Below are positions 52,637 to 61,317 of a stretch of 64,000 nt of DNA, one piece after another (position 1 is the first letter of the stretch; each line of letters opens with the position of its first letter). The DNA comes from an uncultured Sulfurovum sp. (GTDB lineage Bacteria; Campylobacterota; Campylobacteria; Campylobacterales; Sulfurovaceae): the NCBI GenBank assembly GCA_913055205.1, contig CAJXJN010000003.1, positions 1 through 64,000 on the forward strand, read 5' to 3'. The notes beneath the pieces are model-generated. The model searched no databases. It saw only the letters and a list, made by a program, of their open reading frames with translations, and was not told the origin of the DNA. A program made the position numbers and the translations under genes.

Positions 52637-53360
52637 AGCATATAAAGTACTAGCGCAGGCAAAAGATATTTCAAATAAGAAAGCAAAAGAACTCATAGAC
52701 AGAGGGCTTGTCTATGTGGAAGATAAAAAAGTTAAGATAGCAAGAGCGGAGATCTCTACCGATACGAATTTTCGTATAGAGTACCCGGATGATATAGAGA
52801 TACTCTATCAAGATGAAAACATCGTTGCAGTCAACAAGCCTGCACAGGTAGACAGTTATGATATTCAAGATGCCATAGAGGGTGCAGAACTTCTCCATAG
52901 ACTAGACCGTGATACTTCAGGGGTTCTACTTCTTGGAAGAAACGAAGCGTTCATCAAACAAGCCATTAATGAGTTTAAAAACAGACGTGTTGAAAAGCAC
53001 TATGTGGCATGGGTAGAGGGTGTACTCTATGAAGAAATAGAGATAGATGAGCCTATCTTTACCATCAAAAAAGGGAAAGCTTTTTCAGTCATAGACCCTG
53101 TGCGTGGTAAAAAGGCCTACACAAAGGTAAAACCTGAAGAGATACAGGGTAAAAAATCCAAAGTATGCATAGAGATCACTACAGGAAGAACCCACCAGAT
53201 CCGTGTACACCTTGCAAGTATAGGGCATCCTATCGTAGGAGATGAGCAGTATGGAAGTCGTACACAGGCTAAACGTGTACTGTTACACTCATCACAAATG
53301 AAGATATTTGATTATGAGTTTAATGCCAGAGAGCCAAAAGATATAGCTAAATATAAATAA
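52623..53360 (+). CDS. RluA-family pseudouridine synthase with S4 domain
   Basis: A 245-aa enzyme. Residues 1-55 are S4-like (AKDISNKKAKELIDRGLVYV). The catalytic Asp is in LLHRLDRDTSGVLLLGRN (about 98), and GRTHQIRVHLASIGHPIVGD marks the C-terminal core. It modifies uridine in rRNA or tRNA; the site is not predictable here. A second RluA-type gene is at 59462. Confidence 0.92.
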   Translation: MATDKAYKVLAQAKDISNKKAKELIDRGLVYVEDKKVKIARAEISTDTNFRIEYPDDIEILYQDENIVAVNKPAQVDSYDIQDAIEGAELLHRLDRDTSGVLLLGRNEAFIKQAINEFKNRRVEKHYVAWVEGVLYEEIEIDEPIFTIKKGKAFSVIDPVRGKKAYTKVKPEEIQGKKSKVCIEITTGRTHQIRVHLASIGHPIVGDEQYGSRTQAKRVLLHSSQMKIFDYEFNAREPKDIAKYK

Positions 53361-53379
53361 TGATTTTAAGCCCGAGTAG

Positions 53380-53392
53380 GGTAAAATCGCGT
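53380..53392 (+). promoter_or_regulatory. ffh promoter GGTAAAATCGCGT
   Basis: An extended -10 TAAAAT followed by TCGCGT. It shares 12 of 13 bases with the rpsB promoter and all 13 with the rpsP promoter. It gives a leader of about 140 nt before ffh. Confidence 0.6.
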
Positions 53393-53441
53393 CAATATAA
53401 ATAATAAAAAATTTAAGAGATGTTCTATCATTTGACATTAA

Positions 53442-53515
53442 ATGCGACAAGTCGCATAAGCCAACTGCTGAAGTTGACATAGTGTCAGCGTAGATTTTTG
53501 GGCTTTGCTCAAAAA
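53442..53515 (+). other. Hairpin-rich ffh leader
   Basis: Four consecutive stem-loops: ATGCGAC-aa-GTCGCAT (53442-53457), CAACT-gctga-AGTTG (53462-53476), GACA-tag-TGTC (53476-53486, with the edge shared with the previous one) and TTTTTGGGC-ttt-GCTCAAAAA (53495-53515). They lie between the predicted -10 box and the ffh ATG. No T-run terminator is clear. Confidence 0.5.
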
Positions 53516-53542
53516 ACGTCCGAAATAATATAAGGGTGAAAA

Positions 53543-54901
53543 ATGTTTGATACTTTAACTGACAGTTTTAAAAATGCCATAGGCAAGATCCGTTTTCATG
53601 ATGATGACAAGGCGCTTAAAAAAGCAACAACCGAACTTAAAAAGTCTCTTCTCAAAGCAGATGTGCACCATAAGGTAGTCAAGGATCTCATTGCTACGGT
53701 TGAGACTGAGACGAAGAAAAATGGTGTAGGAAAGGATAACTTTTTAAAGGCACTGCAAGATAAACTTACGGATATTCTTACCATAGAAGGTGCATCTAAA
53801 GGGTTTACTTTTGCATCAAAGCCTCCTACTGTTGTCTTGATGATAGGTTTACAGGGATCCGGTAAAACAACTACAACAGGAAAACTTGCCTATTTCCTTA
53901 AAGAACAAAAAAAGAAAAAAGTACTTGTTGTTGCAGCCGATCTACAGAGACTTGCAGCGGTAGAGCAACTCAGACAGATCACTTCCGGGATAGAAGTAGA
54001 GCTTGTGGCAGATGAAAATGCGACACCTACGCAAATAGTAAAACAAGGTCTGGAAAAAGCTGAAAAAGAACTTTATGATGTTGTTCTCATCGATACAGCC
54101 GGTCGTTTGGCTATCGATGATGAGCTGATGGATGAGCTTGCAGAAGTTAAAAAAGTAGCCGATCCGGATGAACTTTTCTATGTAGCTGATGCAATGACGG
54201 GGCAAGATGCAGTCAGAACAGCACAAACTTTTAAAGAGAAGATCGGTATTACAGGTGTTATTCTTACAAAATTTGATGGTGATTCTAAAGGTGGGGTTGC
54301 ACTTGGACTTACGCAGCAAGTAGGTGCACCACTTCGTTTCATTGGTGCGGGTGAAAAGATGCCTGATCTTGAGCAGTTTATTTCAGACAGGATCGTAAGC
54401 CGTTTAATGGGTGCAGGAGATGTGGAATCACTGGCTGAGAAAGCAGCTGCAGCCATCGATCCAAAAGAAGCAAAAAGAATGACCCAAAAGATCAAAAAAG
54501 GTCAGTTTAACTTCAATGATTTCCTTGATCAGATGGAACAGATGAAAAAACTGGGAAGTATGAAATCCATTATGGGAATGATCCCGGGTATGGGAAATAT
54601 GGCAAAGCAGATCGGTGATATGGACTTAGAAAACTCTGATGAGATCAGAACGATCAAAGCAATGGTCTCTTCAATGACACCAAAAGAAAGAGAAAATCCG
54701 GATTTGCTCAACAATACACGAAAAAGACGTTTAGCTGCAGGGGCAGGTCTTGAACAAATGCAAGTAAACCGTGCGCTTAAACAGTTTAAAAATGCTGCAA
54801 AGATGGCAAAAAAAATGTCAACTAAAGGTGGGATGAAACAGATGCAGGATATGATGAAGCAGATGCAGGGTGGCGGTGGATTCCCAGGAATGCCACGTTA
54901 G
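53543..54901 (+). CDS. ffh: Signal recognition particle protein Ffh
   Basis: A 452-aa SRP54 GTPase for co-translational membrane targeting. GTPase motifs: GLQGSGKTTTTGKLA (G1), DTAGRLAID (G3) and TKFDGDSKGG (G4), plus the Met-rich M domain that binds 4.5S RNA and signal peptides (GMIPGMGNM and the MQDMMKQMQGG tail). It is upstream of rpsP, as in many bacteria. Confidence 0.97.
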   Translation: MFDTLTDSFKNAIGKIRFHDDDKALKKATTELKKSLLKADVHHKVVKDLIATVETETKKNGVGKDNFLKALQDKLTDILTIEGASKGFTFASKPPTVVLMIGLQGSGKTTTTGKLAYFLKEQKKKKVLVVAADLQRLAAVEQLRQITSGIEVELVADENATPTQIVKQGLEKAEKELYDVVLIDTAGRLAIDDELMDELAEVKKVADPDELFYVADAMTGQDAVRTAQTFKEKIGITGVILTKFDGDSKGGVALGLTQQVGAPLRFIGAGEKMPDLEQFISDRIVSRLMGAGDVESLAEKAAAAIDPKEAKRMTQKIKKGQFNFNDFLDQMEQMKKLGSMKSIMGMIPGMGNMAKQIGDMDLENSDEIRTIKAMVSSMTPKERENPDLLNNTRKRRLAAGAGLEQMQVNRALKQFKNAAKMAKKMSTKGGMKQMQDMMKQMQGGGGFPGMPR

Positions 54902-54997
54902 ATATGATCTGTAAGGACATTTTGTATATACGCCATTAGTATTTATTGGTATATTATATATCTATAGTGGCTTTAATAAAATTTTTATAATATTTAT

Positions 54998-55013
54998 GGT
55001 AAAATCGCGTTCC
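54998..55013 (+). promoter_or_regulatory. rpsP promoter GGTAAAATCGCGTTCC
   Basis: A -10 box TAAAAT plus discriminator TCGCGTTCC, identical except for one base to the rpsB promoter 16-mer at 20581. It lies 80 bp before the rpsP ATG and probably drives rpsP-khpA-rimM-trmD-rplS. Confidence 0.65.
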
Positions 55014-55092
55014 AAAAGTATTGATGAGTGTTTTAGTCATTAAAAAGCAGTTGTCAGTACTTAAACATTAAGAAACACATAAAGGAAACATT

Positions 55093-55323
55093 ATGACAAT
55101 GATCAGAATGACAAGAATGGGTAGAAAGAAAAAGCCATTTTATAGAATCGTAGTAACAGACAGCAGAAAAAGAAGAGATGGTGGTTGGATCGAAGCAATT
55201 GGTCACTATAATCCAGTAAGCGTGAACAAAGATCTTACTCTTGATGAAGAGAGATTGAACTACTGGTTAAGTGTTGGAGCACAAATGAGCCCGACAGTAA
55301 AAAGACTTGCTGGTAAAAAATAG
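55093..55323 (+). CDS. rpsP: 30S ribosomal protein S16
   Basis: A 76-aa protein with [19 protein letters not shown] and [19 protein letters not shown], typical of S16. AAAGGAAA precedes ATG. First gene of a translation cluster with khpA, rimM, trmD and rplS. Confidence 0.97.
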   Translation: MTMIRMTRMGRKKKPFYRIVVTDSRKRRDGGWIEAIGHYNPVSVNKDLTLDEERLNYWLSVGAQMSPTVKRLAGKK

Positions 55324-55328
55324 TCTTA

Positions 55329-55571
55329 ATGATTAAAGAATTTATACTCTCATATACCAAGCTCTTGGTAAACAATCCGGAAGATATCTCTGTAGAGATA
55401 GATGAGATTGATGAGGGTTTCGATGAGATCACCATTTTTGCGAACAGTGAAGATATAGGTAAACTCATCGGTAAAGAAGGAAGAATGATCAACTCGATCA
55501 AAACAGTCATCTCAGGCTGTAAAGCAAAAGGCGGTAAAAACTACCGTGTTAATGTAAAAGCTATAGCGTAA
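55329..55571 (+). CDS. khpA: KH-domain RNA-binding protein KhpA
   Basis: An 80-aa protein with the KH motif GKLIGKEGRMINSIKTVI at about 45-62. It is the usual small KH protein between rpsP and rimM; family members act in RNA binding and, in some bacteria, with KhpB. Confidence 0.92.
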   Translation: MIKEFILSYTKLLVNNPEDISVEIDEIDEGFDEITIFANSEDIGKLIGKEGRMINSIKTVISGCKAKGGKNYRVNVKAIA

Positions 55572-55579
55572 TATCTCTT

Positions 55580-56107
55580 ATGTCTCAACAACAATTTTTC
55601 ATTGCTCAAATTGGGCGAACTATTGGACTTTGGGGTGATCTCAAATTTCATCTGCATACAGATTTTCCGGAACAATTTAAAGTAGGAAATACCTATAAAA
55701 GCAGCCGTGGTGATCTTACCATTGCCGATATCAATTTTAAGCGTGGTATTATTCGTTTTAAAGGATATGAAAGTATTGACTCAGCGAAAAAACTTACAAA
55801 TACCAAACTTTACGCCACTGAAGAGCAGACCAAAGAGAATTGCGACTTGAATGAGGGTGAACATTTCTGGTTTGAAGTTATTGGCTGTGCAGTTAAACAG
55901 GATGATGAAGTATTGGGTATTATAGAAGATATCCAGCGTATGGCAGATACAGACTACCTCTCTATAAAGACAGATGATGCTTTGGTTGAAGCCGGATTGT
56001 CTAAAAACTTTTTACTTCCCTACATAGACCGTTATGTCATCAAGACAGATACTGAAGAAAAAATAGTTTATACTAAAGATGCCAAAGACATATTAGAGGC
56101 TAGTTAG
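55580..56107 (+). CDS. rimM: Ribosome maturation factor RimM
   Basis: A 175-aa protein with the N-terminal barrel ([19 protein letters not shown]) and C-terminal PRC barrel ([13 protein letters not shown]). It aids 16S rRNA processing of the 30S head. No strong ribosome site is visible, so it may rely on coupling to khpA. Confidence 0.94.
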   Translation: MSQQQFFIAQIGRTIGLWGDLKFHLHTDFPEQFKVGNTYKSSRGDLTIADINFKRGIIRFKGYESIDSAKKLTNTKLYATEEQTKENCDLNEGEHFWFEVIGCAVKQDDEVLGIIEDIQRMADTDYLSIKTDDALVEAGLSKNFLLPYIDRYVIKTDTEEKIVYTKDAKDILEAS

Positions 56108-56802
56108 TGCGTTTTTCTTTTGTCACACTTTTCCCAAATCTTATCAAAGGGTACTTCTCTGAGAGTATTTTAAAACGTGCTATCGAGGATGAAAAGATCT
56201 CTATTGATTTTTTTAATCCGCGTGATTTTACCACGGATAAACATAACCGTGTAGATGCACCGATGATAGGTGGTGGTGCAGGTATGCTTATGACCCCGCA
56301 GCCTCTTATGGATACCTTGACGCATATAAGAGGATCTTCACCTAAAGCACATGTAATATTTCTCTCTCCTGTAGCTAAACCATTTACCCAAAATGATGCA
56401 AAACGTTTAGCTAAAAAAGAGCATATAGTGTTTGTCAGTGGACGGTATGAAGGTATAGATGAACGTGTGATAGAAGCTCAGGCAGATGAAATCTTTTCTA
56501 TTGGGGATTTTATCTTGACAGGTGGAGAGTTAGCCAGTATGGTGGTGTGTGATGCTATTGCCAGAAATGTCGATACAGTACTTGGGAACAGAGAATCTCT
56601 GGAGATAGAGAGCTTTGAGTCTTCTCTTTTAGAAGCCCCTTCATTTACAAAACCGACAATTTACGAAAATAAAGAAGTTGTTTCAGAGTTCTTAAAGGGT
56701 AATCATAGTAAAATCACGGACTTAAAAAGAGGGTTGGCTTTGTGTAAGACAAAGTATTTCCGGCCAGACTTATACAAAAAAGGTATAACACATGAGAAAT
56801 AA
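56107..56802 (+). CDS. trmD: tRNA (guanine37-N1)-methyltransferase TrmD
   Basis: A 231-aa SPOUT enzyme from a GTG overlapping the rimM stop. Signatures: [30 protein letters not shown] and [16 protein letters not shown], the trefoil-knot SAM site. It makes m1G37 in tRNAs that read CNN codons. It overlaps rplS by 11 bp. Confidence 0.97.
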   Translation: MRFSFVTLFPNLIKGYFSESILKRAIEDEKISIDFFNPRDFTTDKHNRVDAPMIGGGAGMLMTPQPLMDTLTHIRGSSPKAHVIFLSPVAKPFTQNDAKRLAKKEHIVFVSGRYEGIDERVIEAQADEIFSIGDFILTGGELASMVVCDAIARNVDTVLGNRESLEIESFESSLLEAPSFTKPTIYENKEVVSEFLKGNHSKITDLKRGLALCKTKYFRPDLYKKGITHEK

Positions 56803-57151
56803 ATATATTGAAAGCTTTGAAAAAGCACAATTAGAAAACAAAAGCGTTCCTGATTTCAGAGCAGGTGATACTTTAAGAGTAGCTGTTAGAATTAAAGAAG
56901 GTGAAAAAACAAGAGTTCAGAACTATGAAGGTCTTTGTATCGCTATCAGAGGTCAAGGTACAGGTAGAACATTCATAGTAAGAAAGATCGGTGCCAACAG
57001 TATCGGTGTTGAGAGAATCTTCCCTCTTTATTCAGAAAGTATTGAAAGTATCGAAGTACTTAGAAAAGGTAGAATCAGAAGAGCGAAATTGTTCTATCTT
57101 AGAGAACTTAAAGGTAAAGCTGCAAGAATCAAAGAACTCAGAAGAAAGTAA
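56792..57151 (+). CDS. rplS: 50S ribosomal protein L19
   Basis: A 119-aa protein with [32 protein letters not shown] and a basic C-terminus ([19 protein letters not shown]). It closes the cluster; its ATG lies inside trmD. Confidence 0.97.
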   Translation: MRNKYIESFEKAQLENKSVPDFRAGDTLRVAVRIKEGEKTRVQNYEGLCIAIRGQGTGRTFIVRKIGANSIGVERIFPLYSESIESIEVLRKGRIRRAKLFYLRELKGKAARIKELRRK

Positions 57152-57370
57152 TCTTTCTTTCTGCTTCCTTGCATCTCTGCAGGAGTTATTCAGTCACTTA
57201 CTGAACCTAAGCTCCTTCTCAACAACCTGCAGATCTACAATAAATCAAAAAGAAATATTTACTTTCTTTTATATATTTAGTATTTCACAACAACATCCAA
57301 ATCTAAAGCAAAATAATCTGTTGTATAAATGGAAAGTAATTTTTCTTGACAATCGACATGTTATGTGTCA

Positions 57371-57409
57371 AACTCTTAACTCTTAACTCTTAACTCTTAA
57401 CTCTTAACT
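57371..57409. repeat. Heptanucleotide array (AACTCTT)n
   Basis: Five copies plus four bases of AACTCTT, perfect throughout. The array ends four bases before the TATAAT box at 57413, so it occupies the spacer and -35 zone of that promoter. Confidence 0.95.
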
Positions 57410-57412
57410 AGC

Positions 57413-57418
57413 TATAAT
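57413..57418 (+). promoter_or_regulatory. -10 box next to a heptamer array
   Basis: TATAAT 35 bp before the GTG start of the membrane-protein gene, directly downstream of the AACTCTT array. Confidence 0.6.
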
Positions 57419-57452
57419 ACTCTTTCGAAATTATCAAGGATATTTTATTATA

Positions 57453-58025
57453 GTGTTCAAAATTAAAAACAGACTTATCTCGCTTTTGCAACTTATACTT
57501 GTGATCACCTACATCATCTTTGAAGAGCTGATCTGGGAAGGGATCGCAAAGCCTATTTATGAGGCAGTCCATGCGCTTAAGATCCTGCAAAAAATAGAAG
57601 AGAAGCTTCAAAAGGTGAATGCTTCGGTAATACTGGTTATTTTTGTACTTTTGCTTGGAATGGTCGAAACTTTGGGGATTTATGCAGGTATTCTTTTTGT
57701 AAGCGGTCATGTGCTGTTCGGTCTATTCTTGTATCTTGCAAAAATACCTATTGCGGCTTTTACCTTTTGGATTTTTAGAGTTACGGAAGATAAACTCATG
57801 CAGTTTGGATGGTTCAAGTGGCTTTATGAGTGGATTATGAAAGGGATAGACTGGTTAAAATCACGTGAGATATATGTACAAACAATGGAGCGTTTGGTTA
57901 TAGTGAAAGTGAGTATCAAGAAAAGTATCAAAGTTTTCAGGGTGAAATATTTTTCAAATGAGAGCCCTTTTATTAGCAAGATAAAACATCATTACAGGTC
58001 TGTGAAAGAGTTACTTAGGAAGTAG
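57453..58025 (+). CDS. Unknown membrane protein A
   Basis: A 190-aa protein from a GTG start (AAGGAT upstream). Hydrophobic stretches at about 8-25 and 56-105 suggest two to three TM helices; the C-terminal 80 residues are basic (KSIKVFRVKYF.., HHYRSVKELLRK). I do not recognise the family. It is four bases from the next gene, which is of similar character. Confidence 0.75.
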   Translation: MFKIKNRLISLLQLILVITYIIFEELIWEGIAKPIYEAVHALKILQKIEEKLQKVNASVILVIFVLLLGMVETLGIYAGILFVSGHVLFGLFLYLAKIPIAAFTFWIFRVTEDKLMQFGWFKWLYEWIMKGIDWLKSREIYVQTMERLVIVKVSIKKSIKVFRVKYFSNESPFISKIKHHYRSVKELLRK

Positions 58026-58028
58026 CGG

Positions 58029-58955
58029 ATGATGAAAAACAGATTATGGCTTTGGGGTACCCCTTTCGTATTGATTATTAGTCTGATTGTACTTTTTAGT
58101 ATAGAGGAAAGCCGTGTTTTCCTGCTTGCTTTACTTCTTCGCATGTTTATTTTTGTTAAAAAAAATATCCTTGCTGTCTTCGTTGCCTTTTTTCTGGTAA
58201 AAGGTAAGTTTATCTTAAAACTCTTTTTGAAAAAAATGCTCTTTCTTTTAGCTACTGGCTTGGGAAAACGATATATGATCGAACGTGTATTGACATATAA
58301 CTTTAAAATACATTTTCTGGATCATCTGAGCGATGATATCAAGCGATTGATCCAGCATGCGAAAAAGAATTTTCACAACTTTCCCTTAGTTAAAAAAGTT
58401 ATCGCTATTCTTGCTTTTATAGGCTCTTTAAGTTTTGTGGGTAAATTTATGGGTGGTATGCTTGCACTAAAAGTCCTGGTAGCCAAAGTGTGGAGCTTTT
58501 TACTGGCTATCTTCTTAAAAGTAAGTACAGCAATCGTCTACTTTTTTACAGATTATCTATGGGGAAGCTGGTTGGCACCTATTATTGAAGTACTTATCTT
58601 CTCCTGGCTCCTCTCCTTGATGGAAAAGGTACCTTTCTTAAATAAAAAACTTCGCAAAATATATACTTTTTTACTATCAGTCTTTGGATGGATGGAGTAT
58701 TATATTGAAAATGTATTTCATGTCCCCCTCAGACGTATCCTGAAATGGTCAGTAAAGAAGATACGCTCTTATATCTATGCCTTTATAGGGTATGAACGTG
58801 TTTCTCTTTTTAAACGCTTGAAAGAGAGAAGAGCGTTAAATCCAAACAGTTATACACGAGTTATTGAAAAACGAAAAAAGAGAATTAGGCAGAAAAACTA
58901 TCTCTCAGCAAGAGAGCGCCTAAAAGAGAAACGGGGGAAAAAGCAAATCTCTTAG
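58029..58955 (+). CDS. Unknown membrane protein B
   Basis: A 308-aa protein with roughly six hydrophobic segments (about 8-60, 68-82, 120-170, 180-205) and a strongly basic C-terminus (RVIEKRKKRIRQKNY, ERLKEKRGKKQIS). It forms a two-gene unit with the preceding membrane protein. Function unknown. Its 3' end overlaps the convergent smpB stop by 4 bp. Confidence 0.75.
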   Translation: MMKNRLWLWGTPFVLIISLIVLFSIEESRVFLLALLLRMFIFVKKNILAVFVAFFLVKGKFILKLFLKKMLFLLATGLGKRYMIERVLTYNFKIHFLDHLSDDIKRLIQHAKKNFHNFPLVKKVIAILAFIGSLSFVGKFMGGMLALKVLVAKVWSFLLAIFLKVSTAIVYFFTDYLWGSWLAPIIEVLIFSWLLSLMEKVPFLNKKLRKIYTFLLSVFGWMEYYIENVFHVPLRRILKWSVKKIRSYIYAFIGYERVSLFKRLKERRALNPNSYTRVIEKRKKRIRQKNYLSARERLKEKRGKKQIS

Positions 58956-59413
58956 TAAGATCTGTTTTTCATTGCTTGCTGGGCTTCCCGGTCAAGTGTC
59001 TTTGCTTTCATATCGGCACGTTTGTCATGCAGTTTTTTCCCTTTGGCTATGGCTATACTTACCTTGGCATAATTACGCTCATTAAAATAGATCATTAAAG
59101 GCACAATGGTCAGTCCGTCTTTATGCACTTTCATATGAAGTTTTTCCAGTTCTTTTTTGTGTAAAAGCAGTTTTCTGGGTACACGTGTATCTCGACTGAA
59201 GTGTTTGTGTGCAGTGTCAAGATGTGCAATATGTGCATTCATAATATAGAGTTCTCCCTGTATAAAACGACAGAACGCATCTGCAAGGTTGGCACGTTTG
59301 GCCCGAAGTGCTTTAACTTCAGCACCGGTGAGTACGATGCCTGCCTCAAACTTCTCAAGTATCTCATACTCATGTCTGGCTTTTTTGTTTTGTGCAACGA
59401 TATTGATAGCCAA
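58952..59413 (-). CDS. smpB: SsrA-binding protein SmpB
   Basis: A 153-aa protein that binds tmRNA for trans-translation: NKKARHEYEILEKFEAGIVL, GAEVKALRAKRANL and the basic tail KKLHDKRADMKAKTLDRE. The tmRNA gene itself is not found in the window. It is transcribed toward the unknown membrane protein B. Confidence 0.96.
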   Translation of the reverse strand: MAINIVAQNKKARHEYEILEKFEAGIVLTGAEVKALRAKRANLADAFCRFIQGELYIMNAHIAHLDTAHKHFSRDTRVPRKLLLHKKELEKLHMKVHKDGLTIVPLMIYFNERNYAKVSIAIAKGKKLHDKRADMKAKTLDREAQQAMKNRSY

Positions 59414-59461
59414 AATGTTCCTTCTATTGTATTTTTGTAGAATTATATCATATAATCATCT

Positions 59462-60208
59462 ATGGATAATATCAATTTAAATGCCTTAGAAATACTTTAC
59501 CAAGATGAGTACCTGATAGCTATCAATAAACCTTCGGGGCTACTGGTACACAAGTCTCCTATAGATCGTCATGAAACAGAGTTTGCTCTTCAGTTGGTTC
59601 GTGATCAGATAGGAAAATACGTTTACCCCATCCATCGTTTGGACAAGCCTACTTCAGGTGTGCTACTCTTTTCTCTTACATCAGAAATGGCACAAACAAT
59701 GTCTCTGCTTTTTCGTTCTCATGAAGTGCAAAAAGAGTACATTGCAATAGTACGTGGTTATACGAAAGATAAAGAGCTTATAGATTACCCACTTAAACAG
59801 ATGTTGGATACCAAAGAACAGAAAAAACAGGGAATTACAAGAGAAGCCCAAGAGGCACAAACCTATTATGAGTGTTTGGCTACAGTTGAGTTGCCATATG
59901 CGGTGAGTCGCTATCCTGCAGCACGCTATTCACTTGTAAAGCTTCTTCCAAAATCAGGAAGAAAACATCAGCTTAGACGACATATGAAACATATCTTTCA
60001 TCCTATTGTCGGAGATACAAAGCATGGCAGGGGAGAGCATAACACACTTTTTAGAGAAAAGTTTGATGTTCACCGTCTTTTGTTGCACTCGCATAGAGTC
60101 TCTTTTATTCATCCTGTTACAGAAAAGATGTTAGTTGTGGAAGCACAGATTGATAGCACTTTTCTGAAGCTGTTTGAACATTTTAAATGGAAAGGTATCC
60201 GCTATTAG
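59462..60208 (+). CDS. RluA-type pseudouridine synthase (TruC-like)
   Basis: A 248-aa enzyme without an S4 domain. The catalytic Asp is in YPIHRLDKPTSGVLLF (about 60) and GRKHQLRRHMKHIFHPIVGD lies near the C-terminus. The absence of S4 and the close TruC match (LEILYQDEYLIAINKPSGLLVHKS) suggest tRNA Psi65 modification. The exact target is inferred. Confidence 0.9.
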   Translation: MDNINLNALEILYQDEYLIAINKPSGLLVHKSPIDRHETEFALQLVRDQIGKYVYPIHRLDKPTSGVLLFSLTSEMAQTMSLLFRSHEVQKEYIAIVRGYTKDKELIDYPLKQMLDTKEQKKQGITREAQEAQTYYECLATVELPYAVSRYPAARYSLVKLLPKSGRKHQLRRHMKHIFHPIVGDTKHGRGEHNTLFREKFDVHRLLLHSHRVSFIHPVTEKMLVVEAQIDSTFLKLFEHFKWKGIRY

Positions 60209-60254
60209 GTTATAATATTATCACACCAACCATATACTTCAAAGGATAATATAT

Positions 60255-60476
60255 ATGAGTGAAGAACACAGGAATAATCCTCTACACGGGATAAACTTAA
60301 AACAGATCATGAATGAATTGGTTGAACATTATGGCTGGAGGGAGTTGGGAGAACGTATTAATATTCGATGTTTTAACTATGACCCCTCTATCAACTCCTG
60401 CCTTAAGTTTTTGAGAAAAACACCTTGGGCACGAACAAAGGTTGAAAATCTATATCTAGATACAATGAAAGATTAA
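60255..60476 (+). CDS. VF530/DUF2132-family protein
   Basis: A 73-aa protein with the family core [20 protein letters not shown] and [24 protein letters not shown]530 proteins have a DNA-binding-like fold of unknown use. A TATAAT box lies at 60211-60216 and AAAGGAT upstream of ATG. Confidence 0.9.
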   Translation: MSEEHRNNPLHGINLKQIMNELVEHYGWRELGERINIRCFNYDPSINSCLKFLRKTPWARTKVENLYLDTMKD

Positions 60477-60537
60477 AGTGAACAGAACCCTCTGAATAAC
60501 CCTAGCCATTTATCATAGGCTTTAAAAAGGTGGGATA

Positions 60538-61317
60538 TTATAAGAGATCTTTTATTTTAAAAAATGTACTTCCGCTTCCCGAGAAGAACCATCCATTTTT
60601 GGCTACATTCTTCAACTCAGGGTATGCTATAAGTGAAGCAGCGTAAAGATCGTTTAGTATGATGGGATCTGCCATGGCATCAAGCAGGGTTTTTGAATCC
60701 AGTCTCTCCCAACCCATGAAACTGCATAGAGTGATGTTGTCTAGTAGATATTCTTTAAATGTTTTGTACACCACAGCAGTGTCACATCCTATATCAGGGG
60801 TGAAAAGTTCCAGGCTTAATGCTTCTTCTTTAAAAGGTTCTACTATTTCGCCAAAGCCACTTACATTTGCAGAAGGGTAGTTGTAGATGAAGAAAGGCAG
60901 ATCAGCTCCTATGGTGCTTCCTATCTTGGCTAATTCTTCAGTGCTTATCATCAGGTTACATGCCTCTTTAACCAAACGCATAAATGCTGCGGCATCTGAA
61001 CTACCTCCACCCAGTCCAGCTTGACTTGGGATACGTTTTGTGACGACTACTTTATGTTTGTAGAAGAAGTTAAGTATGTCGAGGTCACCTGTATGAGCAT
61101 TGAGTGCTTTGTAGGCTTTATAGATGGTGTTGGACTCAAGAGGTACACCTTCACAGCCTTCTATAGTGAAGGTGTCACATTCGCATGGCTCAAAGGTAAT
61201 GGTGTCGTAGAGCTCTTCGACCCGCATAAATCTTGAGAGTAGGGTATGGTAACCGTCTTTATGACCGGTGATCTTTAAAAAGATGTTTACTTTGGCATGG
61301 GCTTTGATACTGTACAT
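60538..61317 (-). CDS. ispE: 4-diphosphocytidyl-2-C-methyl-D-erythritol kinase
   Basis: A 259-aa GHMP kinase of the MEP isoprenoid pathway: AHAKVNIFLKITGHKDGYH at the start and PSQAGLGGGSSDAAAFMR (ATP loop, about 97-114). Overlaps the stop of truB by one base, so the two are co-transcribed. Confidence 0.95.
   Translation of the reverse strand: MYSIKAHAKVNIFLKITGHKDGYHTLLSRFMRVEELYDTITFEPCECDTFTIEGCEGVPLESNTIYKAYKALNAHTGDLDILNFFYKHKVVVTKRIPSQAGLGGGSSDAAAFMRLVKEACNLMISTEELAKIGSTIGADLPFFIYNYPSANVSGFGEIVEPFKEEALSLELFTPDIGCDTAVVYKTFKEYLLDNITLCSFMGWERLDSKTLLDAMADPIILNDLYAASLIAYPELKNVAKNGWFFSGSGSTFFKIKDLL

Larger units (their letters stand above)
57152..57452. other. Intergenic region rplS to membrane-protein gene
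   Basis: A 301-bp AT-rich gap with no convincing gene. It includes a TTGACA/TGTCAA dyad at about 57350-57370, a heptamer array (57371-57409) and a -10 box (57413). An open frame at 56991-57386 overlaps rplS in another frame and is not a gene. Confidence 0.7.
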
